DNA of 64,000 nt, taken from Saururus chinensis. Its lineage: Eukaryota > Streptophyta > Magnoliopsida > Piperales > Saururaceae. Below the pieces are notes generated by a model, which saw only the letters and a list, made by a program, of their open reading frames with translations, was not told where the DNA came from and did not search any database. Location of the stretch: NCBI GenBank assembly GCA_035235625.1, contig CP141142.1:42759644-42823643 (forward strand), written 5' to 3'. This document shows positions 13,106 through 25,502 of this stretch, piece by piece. Position 1 is the first letter of the stretch. Each line of letters opens with the position of its first letter. A program made the translations under genes and the position numbers.

Positions 13106-14420
13106 GCTTACTCAGCAAGGCAAGAGGACGAAACAAATCCGTGGCTACGGAGTTTCTGCCGGATTTGTAGTCCTGTATCTACCTTTACATTGATATGGAG
13201 AAGAGCCTGTAAGAAGAGAAAGCAACGAACAGAATATGTGGCTTTCTTCTCCTTCATGGGTACTCACCCTCTCTTGCATGGCTTTGGACCCGCTTCTCTA
13301 ATCAAGTTAGTGCTTTTAGCGTGGTATGCAACAATAAAGCGACCTATCATAACAGCAAACTCTCAAATATGACAATTTTAAAACTCATCTTTCTCTTTTT
13401 TTTTTTTAGAATAGAATTCATCCCTTTCTCTAATCGGGGACATTCAGAAGTCCATGAATCTTTCTCGTCTAGCCAACCAACGACACATTGTTTACCGCGG
13501 GCATCGTTTCTCATGTGTCAGAAGAAAATTAAGCACTCCCTCTGTCCCAAATTAATAACTCTATTTAATTTCATTTTAAAAAACCAAATAGAGCATTAAT
13601 GTAGGAGGGAGTATGAAAGATTGATAAAATTTATAGCAGAAATAATATTTTCTGCATCTGATATTAGTTGCATCGCAAGTCATGGCAATTTATCAACTTG
13701 GGCTTTAAAGAGGATCTGATACTAAACTGTAATCGGCTAGTATATGTCGAGGGCATAATTCTCCCTAAGTTGGAGGCAGCTCGCTTGAGTCGGTTTCAAG
13801 AAAAGTATGCCACCACGTGATCGGATGTGGCATTGCCCCAGCAAACTTTAAACCTCTATTAATCATTTGCAAACTAGAAATCAACAGAAAACAGTCAGAA
13901 ATACGCCATAACAACCGTATTGGTGGGACGCTTGGTTGACGCCACCAACTTTGATACTTGAGCAATGAGAACACCGGGGGGAAAAGTTCTGCAGTTCTGC
14001 CACCACTGCATAATCCTTGCACGAAGTTCAATTAACCAGTTTTTTGGTCAGCAGCCCTTTCATCACAGAATGCATTACCTGCGGCTGGACTAAAAAACTT
14101 GCCCGACAATTTGATCATCATTATCCAATCGAGCTACTTAAAAAGAATGAGTAACTGGTAATGACAAGGAACTTGCATACACAAGCACCACTTTTGTCTT
14201 GAATACTAATAAAAGTCATACAGCCTCAGAATATTTGAGGTCTTATGTGATTAATCTGGAATAGAACGCAGAAAACAAAAATTGAGAAAACACAACCCTG
14301 ACGTTACAATTTAGTTTGTCTAAACAATAAGAGCCAAATCTAATTAACATAATAGACAAGAAACGATGCAGAAGTAGCGACCAAGAATGCTGTTCGTATC
14401 TTGCACTCTGCTACAGTTGA
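13106..14420. other. APS2 upstream region and spacer to COS1
   Basis: Holds the presumed promoter and 5' leader of APS2 (minus strand) and the downstream side of COS1. Apart from one Stowaway-like MITE at 13,535-13,611 I see no gene. The minus-strand open frame at 13,765-14,031 has no recognisable domain and no supporting exon structure. No convincing TATA box could be assigned by eye. Confidence 0.4.
13535..13611. mobile_element. Stowaway-like MITE
   Basis: Short element with CTCCCTCTGTCCC at one end and GGAGGGAG followed by TA at the other, the hallmark ends of Stowaway (Tc1/mariner) MITEs. The interior is AT-rich with an internal AAATTAATAACTC-type motif. The TA duplication is clear only on the right side. 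Confidence 0.7.
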
Positions 14421-17400
14421 TTATTGGAAATTGCCTTTAAATAGTGATGCCATCTCAATCTGGTCAAAAACAAAGAAATGATGGAAATAGTTAGTTATCA
14501 GAACACAATTACAGATGTAAAAAGCCAGACTGAAAACTTCATTGTCATTTTCATGTTAGCTCGTTATTGACATTGCAGGAGGTCATCAAATCTTTTGGGT
14601 ATGTGTTCAAATTTTATTGATGATAAGACAGGATAAAAATAAGATGTAAATATGTGCTGACAAGATTTATTAATAATATTTTATTAATTTTGTTGAGAAA
14701 TATTAGTTCAAATAAATAACTTGTTCCTATTCCTTTTTCATCCTAAATATGGAGGTCCTTAACTAGCTTCAACCACTCCTATCTATAATAGACCCTCCTA
14801 AAAGTTTATGTATACTCTTAAAGAGGGCATTACTTGGTATCCAGACAGTCCTCAACATAACTGGTTTTCTTTCTGGCTTGGTCATGATTGCTATTTTGAC
14901 TTACAGGTTGCTTTCAAACCCCACTTTTTTCCTTGTGTCCCCCATTTCTTTTTTACCCCACCATTTTTTTTTTTTACTTCTTTCCCCCTTCTCCCTCATC
15001 CTTCTCCTTCAACTCCAGCGCTGGCCAGTCAGATCCGACTGGAGAAAAAAAATCCACGGCCGCTCGGCGCAGCCGCCAGCCACCGTGCCCAGCAGCTGCT
15101 ACCAGGCCGGTGCCGGAGTTGAAGGAGAAGGGATGGAGGAGATAGGGGGAAAGAAAGTAAAAAAAAAATATTTTTTTTTTTGTTTGGGGGATACAGGGAA
15201 AAAAGGGGGTCTGAATAGCCACGTTCTAAATTTTAATATCTTTCTACATGTACACATTAAGAACTTACAGCTGTCACAGCAGCCTCAGAACCTTTGTTTC
15301 CAGCTTTACCACCAGCACGGTTTAAAGCCTGCATATTTAACAAAGTATGACACCATGAGTCAGAATACCCATTAACAACTAAAGAATAATTTCAAGATTT
15401 GACAAATCTGTTGTAAAATTAAAAATGATATTACAAACAAATTATGAACAGATTCTTAATATTATCAGGTATCAGTATCCATTCCAAATTTCTTCATTGA
15501 ATGTTTCAGGTTTACCTGCTCCATGTCATCACAGGTCAGGACGCCGAATACTGTTGGAATTCCTGCAATGTCAGTGGAAAATGCACTTCAGTTGGGTTTG
15601 TTATTGATGTAGACCGATGTTTACACAAACAAAATTAAAGGAAAAGCATAAGAAAAATAACTGAATAATAAAATAAAATAACTAAATTCTGATTTCTGAA
15701 CTCTGTAATGTTCAAAATAGGCATAGCCTCTCCATATTTATAGGCAATTAGGCCTCCCAATCCTAATGCTATTAAAACTCTTAATTAGAATAGACTTCTA
15801 ACTAGAATAGGCCTCTAACATAAACCTAAGCCCAATAAATTCCTAATTACTCTAAAACATAATCACTAATAAGTAAATTTTAATTACACTACTAATCTTA
15901 AAGGTGGACCTGACCCCTAGGGCAGGTCATAACAGTTATCTTTTCTTCACGAGACAACATTCACCATATAGTGCATCAACATCAAGAAATGTTAACAACA
16001 AAACTAACCAGAGTTCAAACTAGATGAAAGCACTCCAGATGCAGCAGAATTGGCAACGGCATCATAGTGTGTAGTATCACCTCTTATCTAAGAACAAAAA
16101 TCCAATGAAATAATTAGAGCTCAAGAACAGGCAATTAGCAAATGCAAAAATAAATAAATAAATAAATAAAATAAAACAAGAGATCTCTTTCATCGGACTG
16201 ATATCATAAGATAAAGATAAATCTTTGTCTTTTAATGTAGACAAGACCTCAGACCAAACAACTTAACAAGGGCCGATGTGCAGTACAACAATTCAACTAG
16301 TTCATCCTTGTTATGTAATAAAAAACAAACTGATACAGAAATGAAAAAAGAAATGGTACAGCATTAAGTTTATAAACTGATAAAACAACTGAGATTATAG
16401 GAATTTCTTTAAGTTTCATATGATAAGCAGTTGGACAAATGGAAATGGTTTGCTAAATAGCAACCAGTTTATAGCAAAGAGGTTGGCAGGTTCAGAACTC
16501 AAAGTGCACTAAAAAAGAAAGGTCACTGTCTAGTCTTGAACCCATTTGACCGACTGGACAAATTTGCTCTTGAAATATATTGCACTGCTATTCACTGTTG
16601 TCAATGACCCTCATCAACAAACAAGAACAACAACAGATCGCCTGATCCCAATCATTTGGAGTCAGTAAGATGGAATTTTTCCCTGTCATTGTGCCCTAAA
16701 GTAAACATTGCACCTCCTGCTCACGCATTTCTAAATTTTTTCTCACTAACTCCTTTCAATGGCCTTCCTCTCCTTGTAAGGTCTCCACAAGCAACTAGTG
16801 ACCATATAGTTTACAACTATTGTCAGCAGATTCCTTTCCGCATGTCTAGACCATCTCAACCATTTCTCTTACTTCCTCACTTATCAGAGCTATTCCTAAA
16901 TTCTCCTTGTTGTAACTTATTAAAGCTTACCTTAATAAATTTGAAAGTCCATGCATTAAAGAAATAATTTGAACAAAAAAATGTCAGAAAGTTAGATGAA
17001 ACCGCACCACAGCTCCAATACAGAGAACAGCGTCATATTTTCCAGACTTCCCAAGCTTTTGTGCAAGAACAGGAATTTCAAAGCTACCAGGAACCCACCA
17101 CACCTGAGGCAACATCAGAGTTCATCCCTTCAGGCTTTCCATATAAAATTAATGATTGAAGGATTAAATTAAGGTACCAATTCATAACAGAAAATGCGTC
17201 CATGCAGCAGCATCTCAACGTGTAATCCAAACACTATCTAGTGAAGCTGCAAAAAATATGTGGAATCGATGCTATGAAAATGGAAAAAAAAAAGTCCAGG
17301 AAAGCCTGCATACTTCAATGTTCTCTTCGCTAACAGAATATCTTTTGAAAGTCTCTAGAGCTCCCTCCAACAGCAACTTAGTCACTATCTCATTAAACCG

Positions 17401-18214
17401 AGCAACAACCTTTTGTAACAAAAAAAAGGAAATAATTCAGCAAACTGAATACCAAACAAAGAACTTTGGAACTTGAAAGAATCACTCGAAAGTGAAATTC
17501 TTCGTTTTATACCAGACTAATCAACCAATGTATGAGAATTTGAAGACACAAATGCCTAAAGTATCTCAGAAACTCATGATCCAACATAACTACGAAAACT
17601 AGACTCCTGTAACGCAGACGAAACTTCACTAATTTAAGCTTCGAATGCATCCACTCAATAAAGACTATTGGTTCATGCAACCACGAAACAAGTCGGAAAA
17701 TTAAAAAAGAAGATAAGAAGCTAAATTCTTTAACTTGAAATTGTATAAGCGGCCGATTAACAATTTCAAAATATTAAAAATTTTACCCCTTCAAGGAACA
17801 TGGAATCTGTAGAGGATGCTTCAAACAATAAACTGTACCCACCCAGATTTCATTATACTTGAATGCAATTTACCACAGCAAAACGTAGGCCTTCCCCTCT
17901 GGATAACGACCCCACAAAATGCCGGACTCCCGCGGACGCCACGACCGATGGGCTCCTCCCACTTCTCCTACAAACCGCGCTCGTTGACCAACCTGAACGA
18001 ACCAGACTCGGCAACAACATCAATTACACTTCAAAACAGATACAAATTTAGGTGAAAAAAATACAATCTTTGACGACGATGAGCTACCTCGACGTGCACA
18101 AGAAAACGAGATGAAGCTATTGGCGGAATACCCAGATACAAACGGAGTGCTGGGAAGTGGCTTCGACGTAGACGATATCCGGAGGGCGAGCTCGGCGGCA
18201 TGTAGGGACGCCAT
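14421..18214 (-). CDS. COS1: 6,7-dimethyl-8-ribityllumazine synthase, plastid form
   Basis: Seven coding exons on the minus strand: 18214-18088, 17992-17874, 17409-17314, 17103-17008, 16087-16009, 15562-15516 and 15328-15269, closed by a 39-nt last exon at 14459-14421 (eight pieces in all). They encode 220 aa. The enzyme condenses a ribityl-aminouracil with dihydroxybutanone phosphate in the penultimate step of riboflavin synthesis, in plastids. The first 65 residues or so are Ser/Arg-rich, as in a transit peptide. The catalytic domain shows [27 protein letters not shown] (with the catalytic His, residue 153), GVLTCD and [11 protein letters not shown]. The 95-nt first intron (17993-18087) is needed to bypass an in-frame stop at 18020. 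Length agrees with the Arabidopsis protein. The gene is divergent from PARG. Confidence 0.94.
14905..15222. mobile_element. Foldback MITE in the last intron of COS1
   Basis: Two arms of roughly 110 bp (about 14,905-15,025 and 15,103-15,222) are imperfect inverted copies. Each carries C/T-rich (or G/A-rich) runs and the shared core CTTCTCCTTCAACTCC or its complement. The outer ends are close to GCTTTCAAACCCC and its complement. A GC-rich centre contains no gene. I could not define a target duplication, so the superfamily is open. Open frames in this stretch on both strands are artefacts of the pyrimidine runs. Confidence 0.75.
15660..15945. other. Possible LTR or TRIM remnant in COS1 intron
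   Basis: AT-rich insert-like sequence containing 'tccatatttataggcaatta' and several short repeated 'ctaattagaatag'-like strings, a texture seen in Copia/TRIM LTRs. No termini or duplication identified, so this remains a weak suggestion. Confidence 0.25.
16147..16175. repeat. (AAAT)n microsatellite
   Basis: Run of AAAT/TAAA tetranucleotides in a COS1 intron. Confidence 0.85.
16625..16975 (-). mobile_element. RTE-type LINE 3' remnant
   Basis: Contains an ACAACAACA run followed by a CCTGATCCCAATCATTTGGAG-like string, then text with 'ccatctcaaccatttctctt' and 'cacttatcagagctattcc'. Plant RTE LINEs carry closely similar sequence, in this orientation, as the complement of the ORF2 C-terminus and 3' tail. 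It is decayed, with no intact frame, and lies inside a COS1 intron. Confidence 0.6.
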
Positions 18215-18656
18215 GGAAGAGGGAGACGGCAGTCAGCTCAGCGAGTCAGCGAAAAACGGGAGTAACTGGTAGGACGTAGGAGCGGCTTACACTGGAACCG
18301 AACAATTGAACCGGACCGCCGGTTTTGGTAGTTCGGTGGACCTTCAGAGAAAGTATCTGGTAGAACCGCTATACCAGTAGCCGTGCATACCTCTATTCAC
18401 ATTTAAACACGTACACCGAAAATCATGCCTTATCTTACTCACTTGTAAACACGTATCAATTGGTTAAGCTTGTCAAACATCAACAAGGCGTGTCTACCAC
18501 GTGGCCCGTGCAACTGTTGTACAGGATAATTTTTCCTTCAGATGGCTCCGAACCGGGTCCGGTGATGTCGGCGCACTTTAACAATTGGAAACGTGGGCGA
18601 CCTCTAAATTGCGCGAGAGGCGAAGTGCTCGTGACTACGTCGTCTCCGGCGGGGAA
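18215..18656. promoter_or_regulatory. Shared divergent promoter region COS1/PARG
   Basis: Only 442 bp separate the start codons of COS1 (minus) and PARG (plus), so both 5' leaders and core promoters must lie here. The part next to PARG is GC-rich. A patch near 18,290-18,390 repeats 'gaaccg/ccggtt' motifs of transposon character. No TATA box could be assigned with confidence to either gene. Confidence 0.6.
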
Positions 18657-21600
18657 ATGGCAGAAGAGCCAGGCGGTAAAGGGATGGAGGTAGACGCGCG
18701 ACGAGAAGATTTGAATTCGATTCTTCCATTTCTGCCCCTGGTGGCCCGGTCGTCGTCTTCGCTGTTCTGGCCCCCGCGGGCCTTGGAGGCGCTGAGGGCC
18801 CTCTCGAGAGGGCCAGAGGTCAGCGGGGTCAATTCTGGCGCCGTTCTCTTCGACGCGATCGTCGACCTCCGGGACGCTGTGGGACTTGCCGGTGAGAAGT
18901 TGCGGTGGGACACTGCCGAGGGCTACGCCCTATTCTTCGATGAGGTATGTGACTTCATTGGGCTTTTTGCAGTTTGGGATTTGGAAGTTCTAATCTTCTG
19001 GTGAAATTGATTTTGGAAAATTCGAAGTCTATTCGGTTTTGAACGAAGTTAGTTCAATTGGAATTCTAATTTGCAAATTTCAGTTTTTTTATGATATTGT
19101 TGTTTGATTGCAGTTAATTACTCGGGTTGAGGCTAAAAAGTGGTTTGAAGAGACTGTTCCGGCATTGGCCAGATTGTTGATGATGCTGCCTTCTCTGTTG
19201 GAGGACCATTATCGAAATGCAGACCAAAAATTCGGCCAAGGATCTGGAACCAAAACTGGGCTCCGTATATTGGCTTCGCAAGAAGCCGGCATTGTGTTTC
19301 TCAGCCAGGTTAGCTTGACTTTTTCATCCATGCTACCGTTTTCTGAATTTTAGGAATGAGAACTAGTGGGGTTTCAAATGTCAATGTATTCTTTTACTTT
19401 TTTTGGTTCATTTGAAGGGGCAGTGCATGCATGGTGTGATGAAGTTATATAAATGCCTTCGCTTATGCATATCTGAGTTTTGAGCTTCTGAAACTGTGTT
19501 TACGAATGATAGTCAATCATTGACAGAAATATTTGGCGCTTGCGTGTTTTGTCAGCATTTTCATTTATACCTTAACAATAATATGAGCTTCTTATATTCC
19601 TTCTTTATTTTTTGTTTTTAGGAATTGATCGGGAGTCTGCTTGCTTGCTCCCTTTTCTGTTTGTTTCCTGTTGCCAATAGAGATGCTCTACACCTGCCGA
19701 CCATTAACTTCAATCATTTGTTTGGGTATGTGCTGCCTTTTGTTTTAAAGAAGTTGAAGGACTTTTGGCGGTTGTATCTTTCATGCTTTATACCTTTGTG
19801 AAAGATGATGGGTGAGGATAATCAAGCTTGGTTATTGCTAAAATTTAAGACATAATGTTGTAGGGAACTGTGTGGAATCTAAACCAAGTTTCTAAGAGCA
19901 TCTCCAACGCAGGATGTCATTTCCAAATGGCGTCGCACGTGGATCAAATTGCGCCCTGGTTTGGTGCCATTGGCCATCCAATAGGGCGCATTTCCTACTA
20001 GGAAATGGTGCCCCCGTGTGGGGTGCCAGTTTTGGCGTCTCCATTTGGAGACACCATTTGTACTTTCTTTTTTGTTTTAATCAAACCCTCTCTCTTTTCT
20101 TTGTACCATTTCCTTTCACTTGTCTTTTCACCTTTCTTTTTAATATTAAAATAAGGAATTTGACATATATGGTTGGAGTTTACGGGTCTTTATATTGCCA
20201 CAAAGGCAAATGGAGATGCCACTTGAGTATCTCCAACGGCCCTTTTTGAATTCTCCCATTGGAGATGCTCTAAGTCATGCATTTTCTAATTGACTAGGAG
20301 AAAGTGGTATTTTGCAGATGTAGGCATGTGTTCAAGGTCTGAGATGATATGTAAGTACTGGCAGGTAGGCAAATACAATTGGTTTAATCTATATATCTGG
20401 TTTTTGTGGATTTAGGTCTCTTTGTCGTAATCAGAGGCAGAGCCAAGAACATAAAGTAAAGTGCCTTAAGCATTATTTTGAACGGATATGTTTGCACATG
20501 CCATCTGGTTTTGTTTCTTTCCAGCGGAAAGTTTTATGCTCGGAACAAAGTCCTGTTTGTGTGGTGTACCCTGATTTGGAATTTTGGAGGAAGTCCACAG
20601 TTTGCCTTTGCCCATTTGAGGTGAGAATATATGCACTAATCTATTGTTCGTTGTATGTAGAGTTACTTCTCATTTGTTGTTTGAGGAAATGTCTTTGCTC
20701 ACTATGCTATTGTTTTTCTGGTTAGATTTTAAACTCGGGCTTAATAGAAGACCAACAGCATGGAGCTGTTGAAGTAGATTTTGCAAATAAATACATTGGA
20801 GGTGGTGCTCTTCACTCTGGCTGTGTTCAGGTCAGCTTCTTTAGCGTTTGGAAGAAAAGATGCTTCTTTGTGTTTGACCACTCTCAACTTGGTCTAAAAT
20901 CTTTGGCAGTCATACAATTTACTATAAGTGCCTTCAAATGAGAAAAAATGGGCATTACACTGAATTGGAGATTGCCCTTAAGTTGAGTGTCATTTTTTTT
21001 CTTTAAACACCTTATATGTATGTTGATGTCCTGTGCATTGTTATATTCTTTATTGATATTTGATTGAGTAGCAATTGCAAGCATTTTTTTAAATTCTTGG
21101 TGATTTCATCATCCCCACAGGAGGAGATCCGTTTCATGATCAATCCTGAACTCATTGTGGCTATGCTTTTCTTTCCATCCATGGCAGATAATGAGGCTGT
21201 GGAAATTGTCGGCACGGAGAGATTCTCTAATTACGGAGGGTACATGGTTAATTTCCCATTGTATTTTTTGCCAAGTATGAGTATCAGTTAAATTATAAAG
21301 CTTGAATTAAGCTTATAGAAAGTTTGTTACGGTTGATTGGATTCAGAAAATAAGAAATACTATATTTGGCTATTATTTTTCGCAACTTCTTTATTTGAGT
21401 TATGAACAGATATAGTTATTACTCATTGGTTTTCTGTAATATCCTTTTTGTGGCGCAGATATGCTTCCTCATTCCAATTTTTGGGTGATTATCAGGATGA
21501 TAGACCATTAGATTCCATGGGTAGACGAAAAACACGGATTGTGGCAATAGATGCTTTATGTGACCCAAGAAATAGACAGTATTCTGTTGGAGGACTTCTT

Positions 21601-23620
21601 AGGTATGTCAAATTCTGTTTTTAATGATTTCTCTATATACAACAGTTTTTTTCTGCCAAATGTTCTTCTAATAATTCTGTTAACTTTGTGATATCCTAGT
21701 ATTCGTTATTATTTCATTTCTTGGCTAGTTTTTAACTTGCTATTTTGTTGTGATAGGGAATTGAATAAGGCATACTGTGGATTTTTGCATCATGCAATCA
21801 ACCAATCCTACCCAAAGGTAATGAACTGGCTTAGGAGATTTATGCCTTGATTTTTTGGCTGGCCAAATGGATACAAAGAGTTCGAATTTAGTACGATTAG
21901 GTGGAAGGGATTGCCCTTCCAAATGAGACCAAAGTTTTAGATCTTTCTTTTGATTTCCCTCTTTCAATACTTCAATAACGACTCTGCTTTGATAATCTTG
22001 TGTCTTACAAATACAGAGTTCACTTAGTGCTATACGCAAGAAAATTTGCAGGTGTACATGTATTATTTCAGACAGGATTTGTAACAACCTGTCTTTTGTA
22101 CTCTATTTGTTTATTTTGACCTGTTTGATTGCGTACCTGGTAACTTACATTGCCATATAAAAACTCAGACACATTCCTTTATCAACATGTTAGTTTCCTA
22201 AAATTAGCGCTCCCCAGTTATATGTTTTTCTTTCATTTTGTATCTCTCTAACATTTTCTACTTGTTTATTAATTCATCAGTTAGATTGTCAATCTTCTAT
22301 AGCCACAACAAATTATCCTGATGTGGTGAACTTTGTCCCTTCTACTCGAACTTCTGAAGAACCTAAATTTCCTGTTTGTAATGAAAGGGAAATGTCCAGT
22401 GAAAGTACAAATAGTGATCACATAGTCGAGCCTTCTGATAGAGAGGTTAGCTCATTTTTCCATGCTGAAGGGAATATTGGTATTGCAACTGGGAATTGGG
22501 GTTGTGGAGCCTTTGGTGGTGATGTTGAGCTTAAAAGTATAATCCAGTGGCTTGCCGCTTCCCAGGTAATTGGAACTTTTCTATGTGCTGTTACCATATC
22601 ACCACAAACTTAGTGTCTTGTTTAATAATGCTGATAAAGAGAAACGTACAGACCTGGGGAAAATTACGGATCTAATTCTGTACATGCAGACTGTGAGAAT
22701 AACAAAAGCTAGGGTTTTGGAGAGGAATAAGGGAATTCTCTATTGTTGAAAATAATGAAGGTTAATTACAAAGAAGAGTCAAGCGAAACAGAGGTCCACT
22801 TGGCTTATTACACTTTAAATTGCCCTTTACTTAAGAGAGAGCGTACCAATCAGAAATAGAAGACAAACAGTAATGACTAAAGTACCCTCTATAATGACAC
22901 GTGTAACACCAAGGACGAACAAAATATGAGCAAATATACTCTAACATAGACAACTGATGGTAACATTGATGTATTTTGCAGGCACACAGACCATTTATTT
23001 TGTATTATACATTCAGAGATAAGGCTTTGAGGAGATTAGGAGAGGTTATATCTGCTGCTCTTTCTTTTTAACGTGCATTTTATCATACCTGCTGTATTTT
23101 TCATTATATCGAGATTTTGTGAAGTTGGTGACAATAGATTGTCAGCACTGATTCTTTGACTCACTTTTTCACTCCCACCCTCTTCCTCCTCCTTGCCCCA
23201 AGAATAATTTTTTTGCTCATTTTATGGTCTGTTACATTTCTTGTGGCTCTTATTTGCCCTTTTCTCATATGACCATTAAGAGAATTGCTTTTGGAGGAGA
23301 ATAAGGTTGTAGGTAACACCATATTACTGAAATACTTTTACTTATCAAGCGGTCAATATAATGATGTTACTATTGTATTCAAATAAGCCCATATTTTTCC
23401 AGTACTTACAAGTAACAGTCATTTGGAGTATTGGTTTCGTATGATATGGTCATTTGAACAGGTAACTGAGTGGATTTTGTTACATGAGTGGTCGGTTGGA
23501 GATCTTTGTAACATGTTGGTGCAGTATTCGTCTCAAAGGTTGAGGGGTGAGACTTCCCTAAGCTTCTTTGATTGGCTTCTTCCATCCCCTACTGGGACTG
23601 AGGCATCAATCTTTTATTAG
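18657..23620 (+). CDS. PARG1: Poly(ADP-ribose) glycohydrolase
   Basis: Eleven exons: 18657-18944, 19114-19308, 19622-19725, 20416-20620, 20726-20830, 21121-21239, 21459-21602, 21757-21817, 22281-22565, 22982-23044 and 23462-23620. They encode 575 aa. The enzyme hydrolyses poly(ADP-ribose) chains made by PARPs in DNA repair and stress signalling, mainly in the nucleus. The N-terminal helical part ([21 protein letters not shown]) precedes the macro-type catalytic domain with the PARG signature GGG...[19 protein letters not shown], residues 289-304, the two Glu at 300-301 split from the Gly run by an intron. [13 protein letters not shown] and [10 protein letters not shown] (about 479-488) are also conserved. 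Exon 9 carries a low-conservation linker, as in Arabidopsis PARG1. The start is the first Met after the GC-rich leader; an in-frame Met at 18,585 is less plausible. Plants often carry PARG1 and PARG2, so which paralogue this is stays open. Confidence 0.94.
19896..20270. mobile_element. PIF/Harbinger (Tourist-like) MITE in PARG intron 3
   Basis: Ends are GAGCATCTCCAACG and, inverted, CATTGGAGATGCTC. TAA flanks both sides (19,893-19,895 and 20,271-20,273), the 3-bp duplication typical of PIF/Harbinger elements. Length is 375 bp. The open frame at 19,914-20,249 lies inside this element and is not a gene. Confidence 0.85.
22655..22960. other. Insert-like sequence in PARG intron 9
   Basis: A/T-rich block with 'ctctattgttgaaaataatg' and 'acactttaaattgcccttta', reminiscent of Copia/TRIM LTR text. 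No termini or target duplication seen; identity uncertain. Confidence 0.25.
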
Positions 23621-24062
23621 AATAGTCACATACTTCTGATGTAATGTAGACAGTTTCAATTAAAAAAAAACACTTAATGTAGACAGTGACTAAGATTGAG
23701 ATCGTTGCTGTTACCCAAGCTTCATCTTGTCATGTATGGATCACCCACGTTTGGTCAGCAAGCAGGCAATTTCTTTATTCTTTTATTCCTTCATTTATTT
23801 CATAAATGCAGAATGGGCAGGGAATGGTGCAGCCTATATTGAAATTTCTTTTTTACTTTAAATTGGTTTTTTAAATAATTTCATCGTCAACACTTCCATT
23901 TATATAGGATTCTACTATGAAATTTTACCCAATCAATAACTATATTTTCATCCAATTCATACATTGCCGCTTTAATTTAACAGTTCCTTAAAAAGTCATC
24001 TTGAACCGTCATTTGTGCCTATATAAGCTATTAATCACTTGGCTTTTTGCTGTCTCCTTTTA

Positions 24063-24245
24063 ATATGGAGCGAAGCCTCCAACATAGCTTTCTCCCAGTT
24101 TGTCACTAATTAGGGCTACTATCTCTGGCCTATCCCTACTCCGATCCGTTTTAACATTCTCATTCTTCTACACACATCGTATGGCTTTCTTATCGCCTAG
24201 CATTCTGCAATCTGCACCATACAATATTGCCCATCTGACCGACGT
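24063..24245 (-). mobile_element. RTE-type LINE ORF2 C-terminal remnant
   Basis: Read on the minus strand it gives a decayed ...LYGADCRMLGDKKAIRC... pattern, close to the YG(A/T)ECW...K motif of plant RTE ORF2. The plus strand shows the matching 'gtttgtcactaattagggct' and 'cattctgcaatctgcaccat' texts. Stops and frameshifts are present. It is the neighbouring part of the same element type seen at 16,625-16,975, but at an independent locus. Confidence 0.6.
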
Positions 24246-24762
24246 TTATTTTTTTTAACTACTGCCTTCTTTTTCTGCATGCACAAAATAAGTTCAGGCA
24301 GTGAAAGTCTAGGATGGTGGTATATGATTAAGACAAATAATGAAAAAAGAAGATTTTGAATTTTGCTAACTTTATAGAAGATGCGAGACTTGACACAAGA
24401 AGTTTCTCAAATGTTAGATTCCTTCACAACCCAGAGATCACCAACTATCCTAGCTTTAAAGTTTAGCTGAAACTAAGAAATGTTCCAAAGGTTCTTTTCT
24501 TTTTCTGCTACAAATTCAACTTTTGTTCTTTGTTTTAGTATGAAATTTACCTATTATTTTAATATACCTATTATAAAGGAAAATTTTGCCCAGCGTTGTA
24601 GCTATGATCTAACTCCTAGGGGGCTCCAACTGACTACGAGCATTGAAGCTACAAAGCTAGCCATTCTCTATTACAAAATACCTTTTGAAGCTACTCTTTC
24701 TCTTAAATAATCAGCTCTTCTAGTTAATTTTTTCTCGTAGATAATTAATAGGATTATATCTA

Positions 24763-25502
24763 GGGAAATTTATTTAAATAATAATTTTTTAAAAAATATT
24801 TACCAATTTAGATTACTTTAAAAAATATTTCTCAAAGTGGTGTTGCTTTTTGTTATGCAAGCACCTGTATATAGCTTTTTTTTAAAAATATTTTTTAATT
24901 TCATCCTTTAGAAGGATAAAATTAGTACCGATAAAATTAGTCATTGTACTGATTTTGTCCTTGGACGAAATCAATACTATGTACTGATTTTAGTACTTCC
25001 CTCTCTCCCCTCCCCTCATCTCTCTTTCTTCACTCTCTCTCCTCTCTCTCTCCACTCTCTCTCCTCACTCTCTCTCCTCTCACTCTCTCTCTTTCTACAC
25101 TCTCTCTCTTTCTACACTCTCTCTCTTCTATCTCTCTACTCTCTCTTTCTCTCTCTATTCACTCTCTCACTCTCTTCTCTCTCTCCTCTCTCACTCCACT
25201 CTCTCTCCTCTTTCTCTCTCTATTCATTCTCTTAAAGAGGTGAGAGAGTGAATAGAGAGAAAAAGAGGGAAGTACTGATTTTGTCATTTAGGTACACACT
25301 TTATAAATACAAAATTAGTGCATATTATTGATTTCGTCCTTTTACAAAGACGAAATAAAAAAAAAATTTAAAAATCATGCATGTGCCAACTATTTGGCTG
25401 GTGCTTGCGTGGCAAAAAACAACATCACTTTGAAAAATATTTTCCAAAGTAGTCTAAATTAGTAAATATTTTTTAAAAAATTATTATTTAAATAAATATC
25501 TC
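24763..25502. mobile_element. Mutator-type MITE with long terminal inverted repeats
   Basis: Arms of about 120 bp (24,763-24,885 and 25,385-25,502) are inverted copies starting GGGAAATTTATTTAAATAAT. The element is flanked on both sides by the identical 9-bp string TTATATCTA (24,754-24,762 and 25,503-25,511), the duplication length of Mutator-like elements. The interior has the pair 'tcctttagaaggataaaatt' and a 230-bp (CT)-rich microsatellite (about 25,002-25,240), but no gene. Confidence 0.88.
25002..25240. repeat. (CT)n-rich microsatellite
   Basis: Imperfect CTCTCT/CACTCTCTC tract inside the Mutator-type MITE. A matching GAGAGTGAATAGAGAG patch follows at 25,240-25,265 and can pair with the end of the tract. 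Confidence 0.9.

Noticed and set aside
14808..15375. Phe/Pro-rich frames on both strands
   Set aside because: Poly-pyrimidine arms of a foldback element within a COS1 intron.
18460..18693. Plus-strand frame upstream of PARG
   Set aside because: Different frame from PARG in the shared promoter/leader; no similarity recognised.
19914..20249. 111-codon plus-strand frame
   Set aside because: Lies fully inside the PIF/Harbinger MITE in PARG intron 3.
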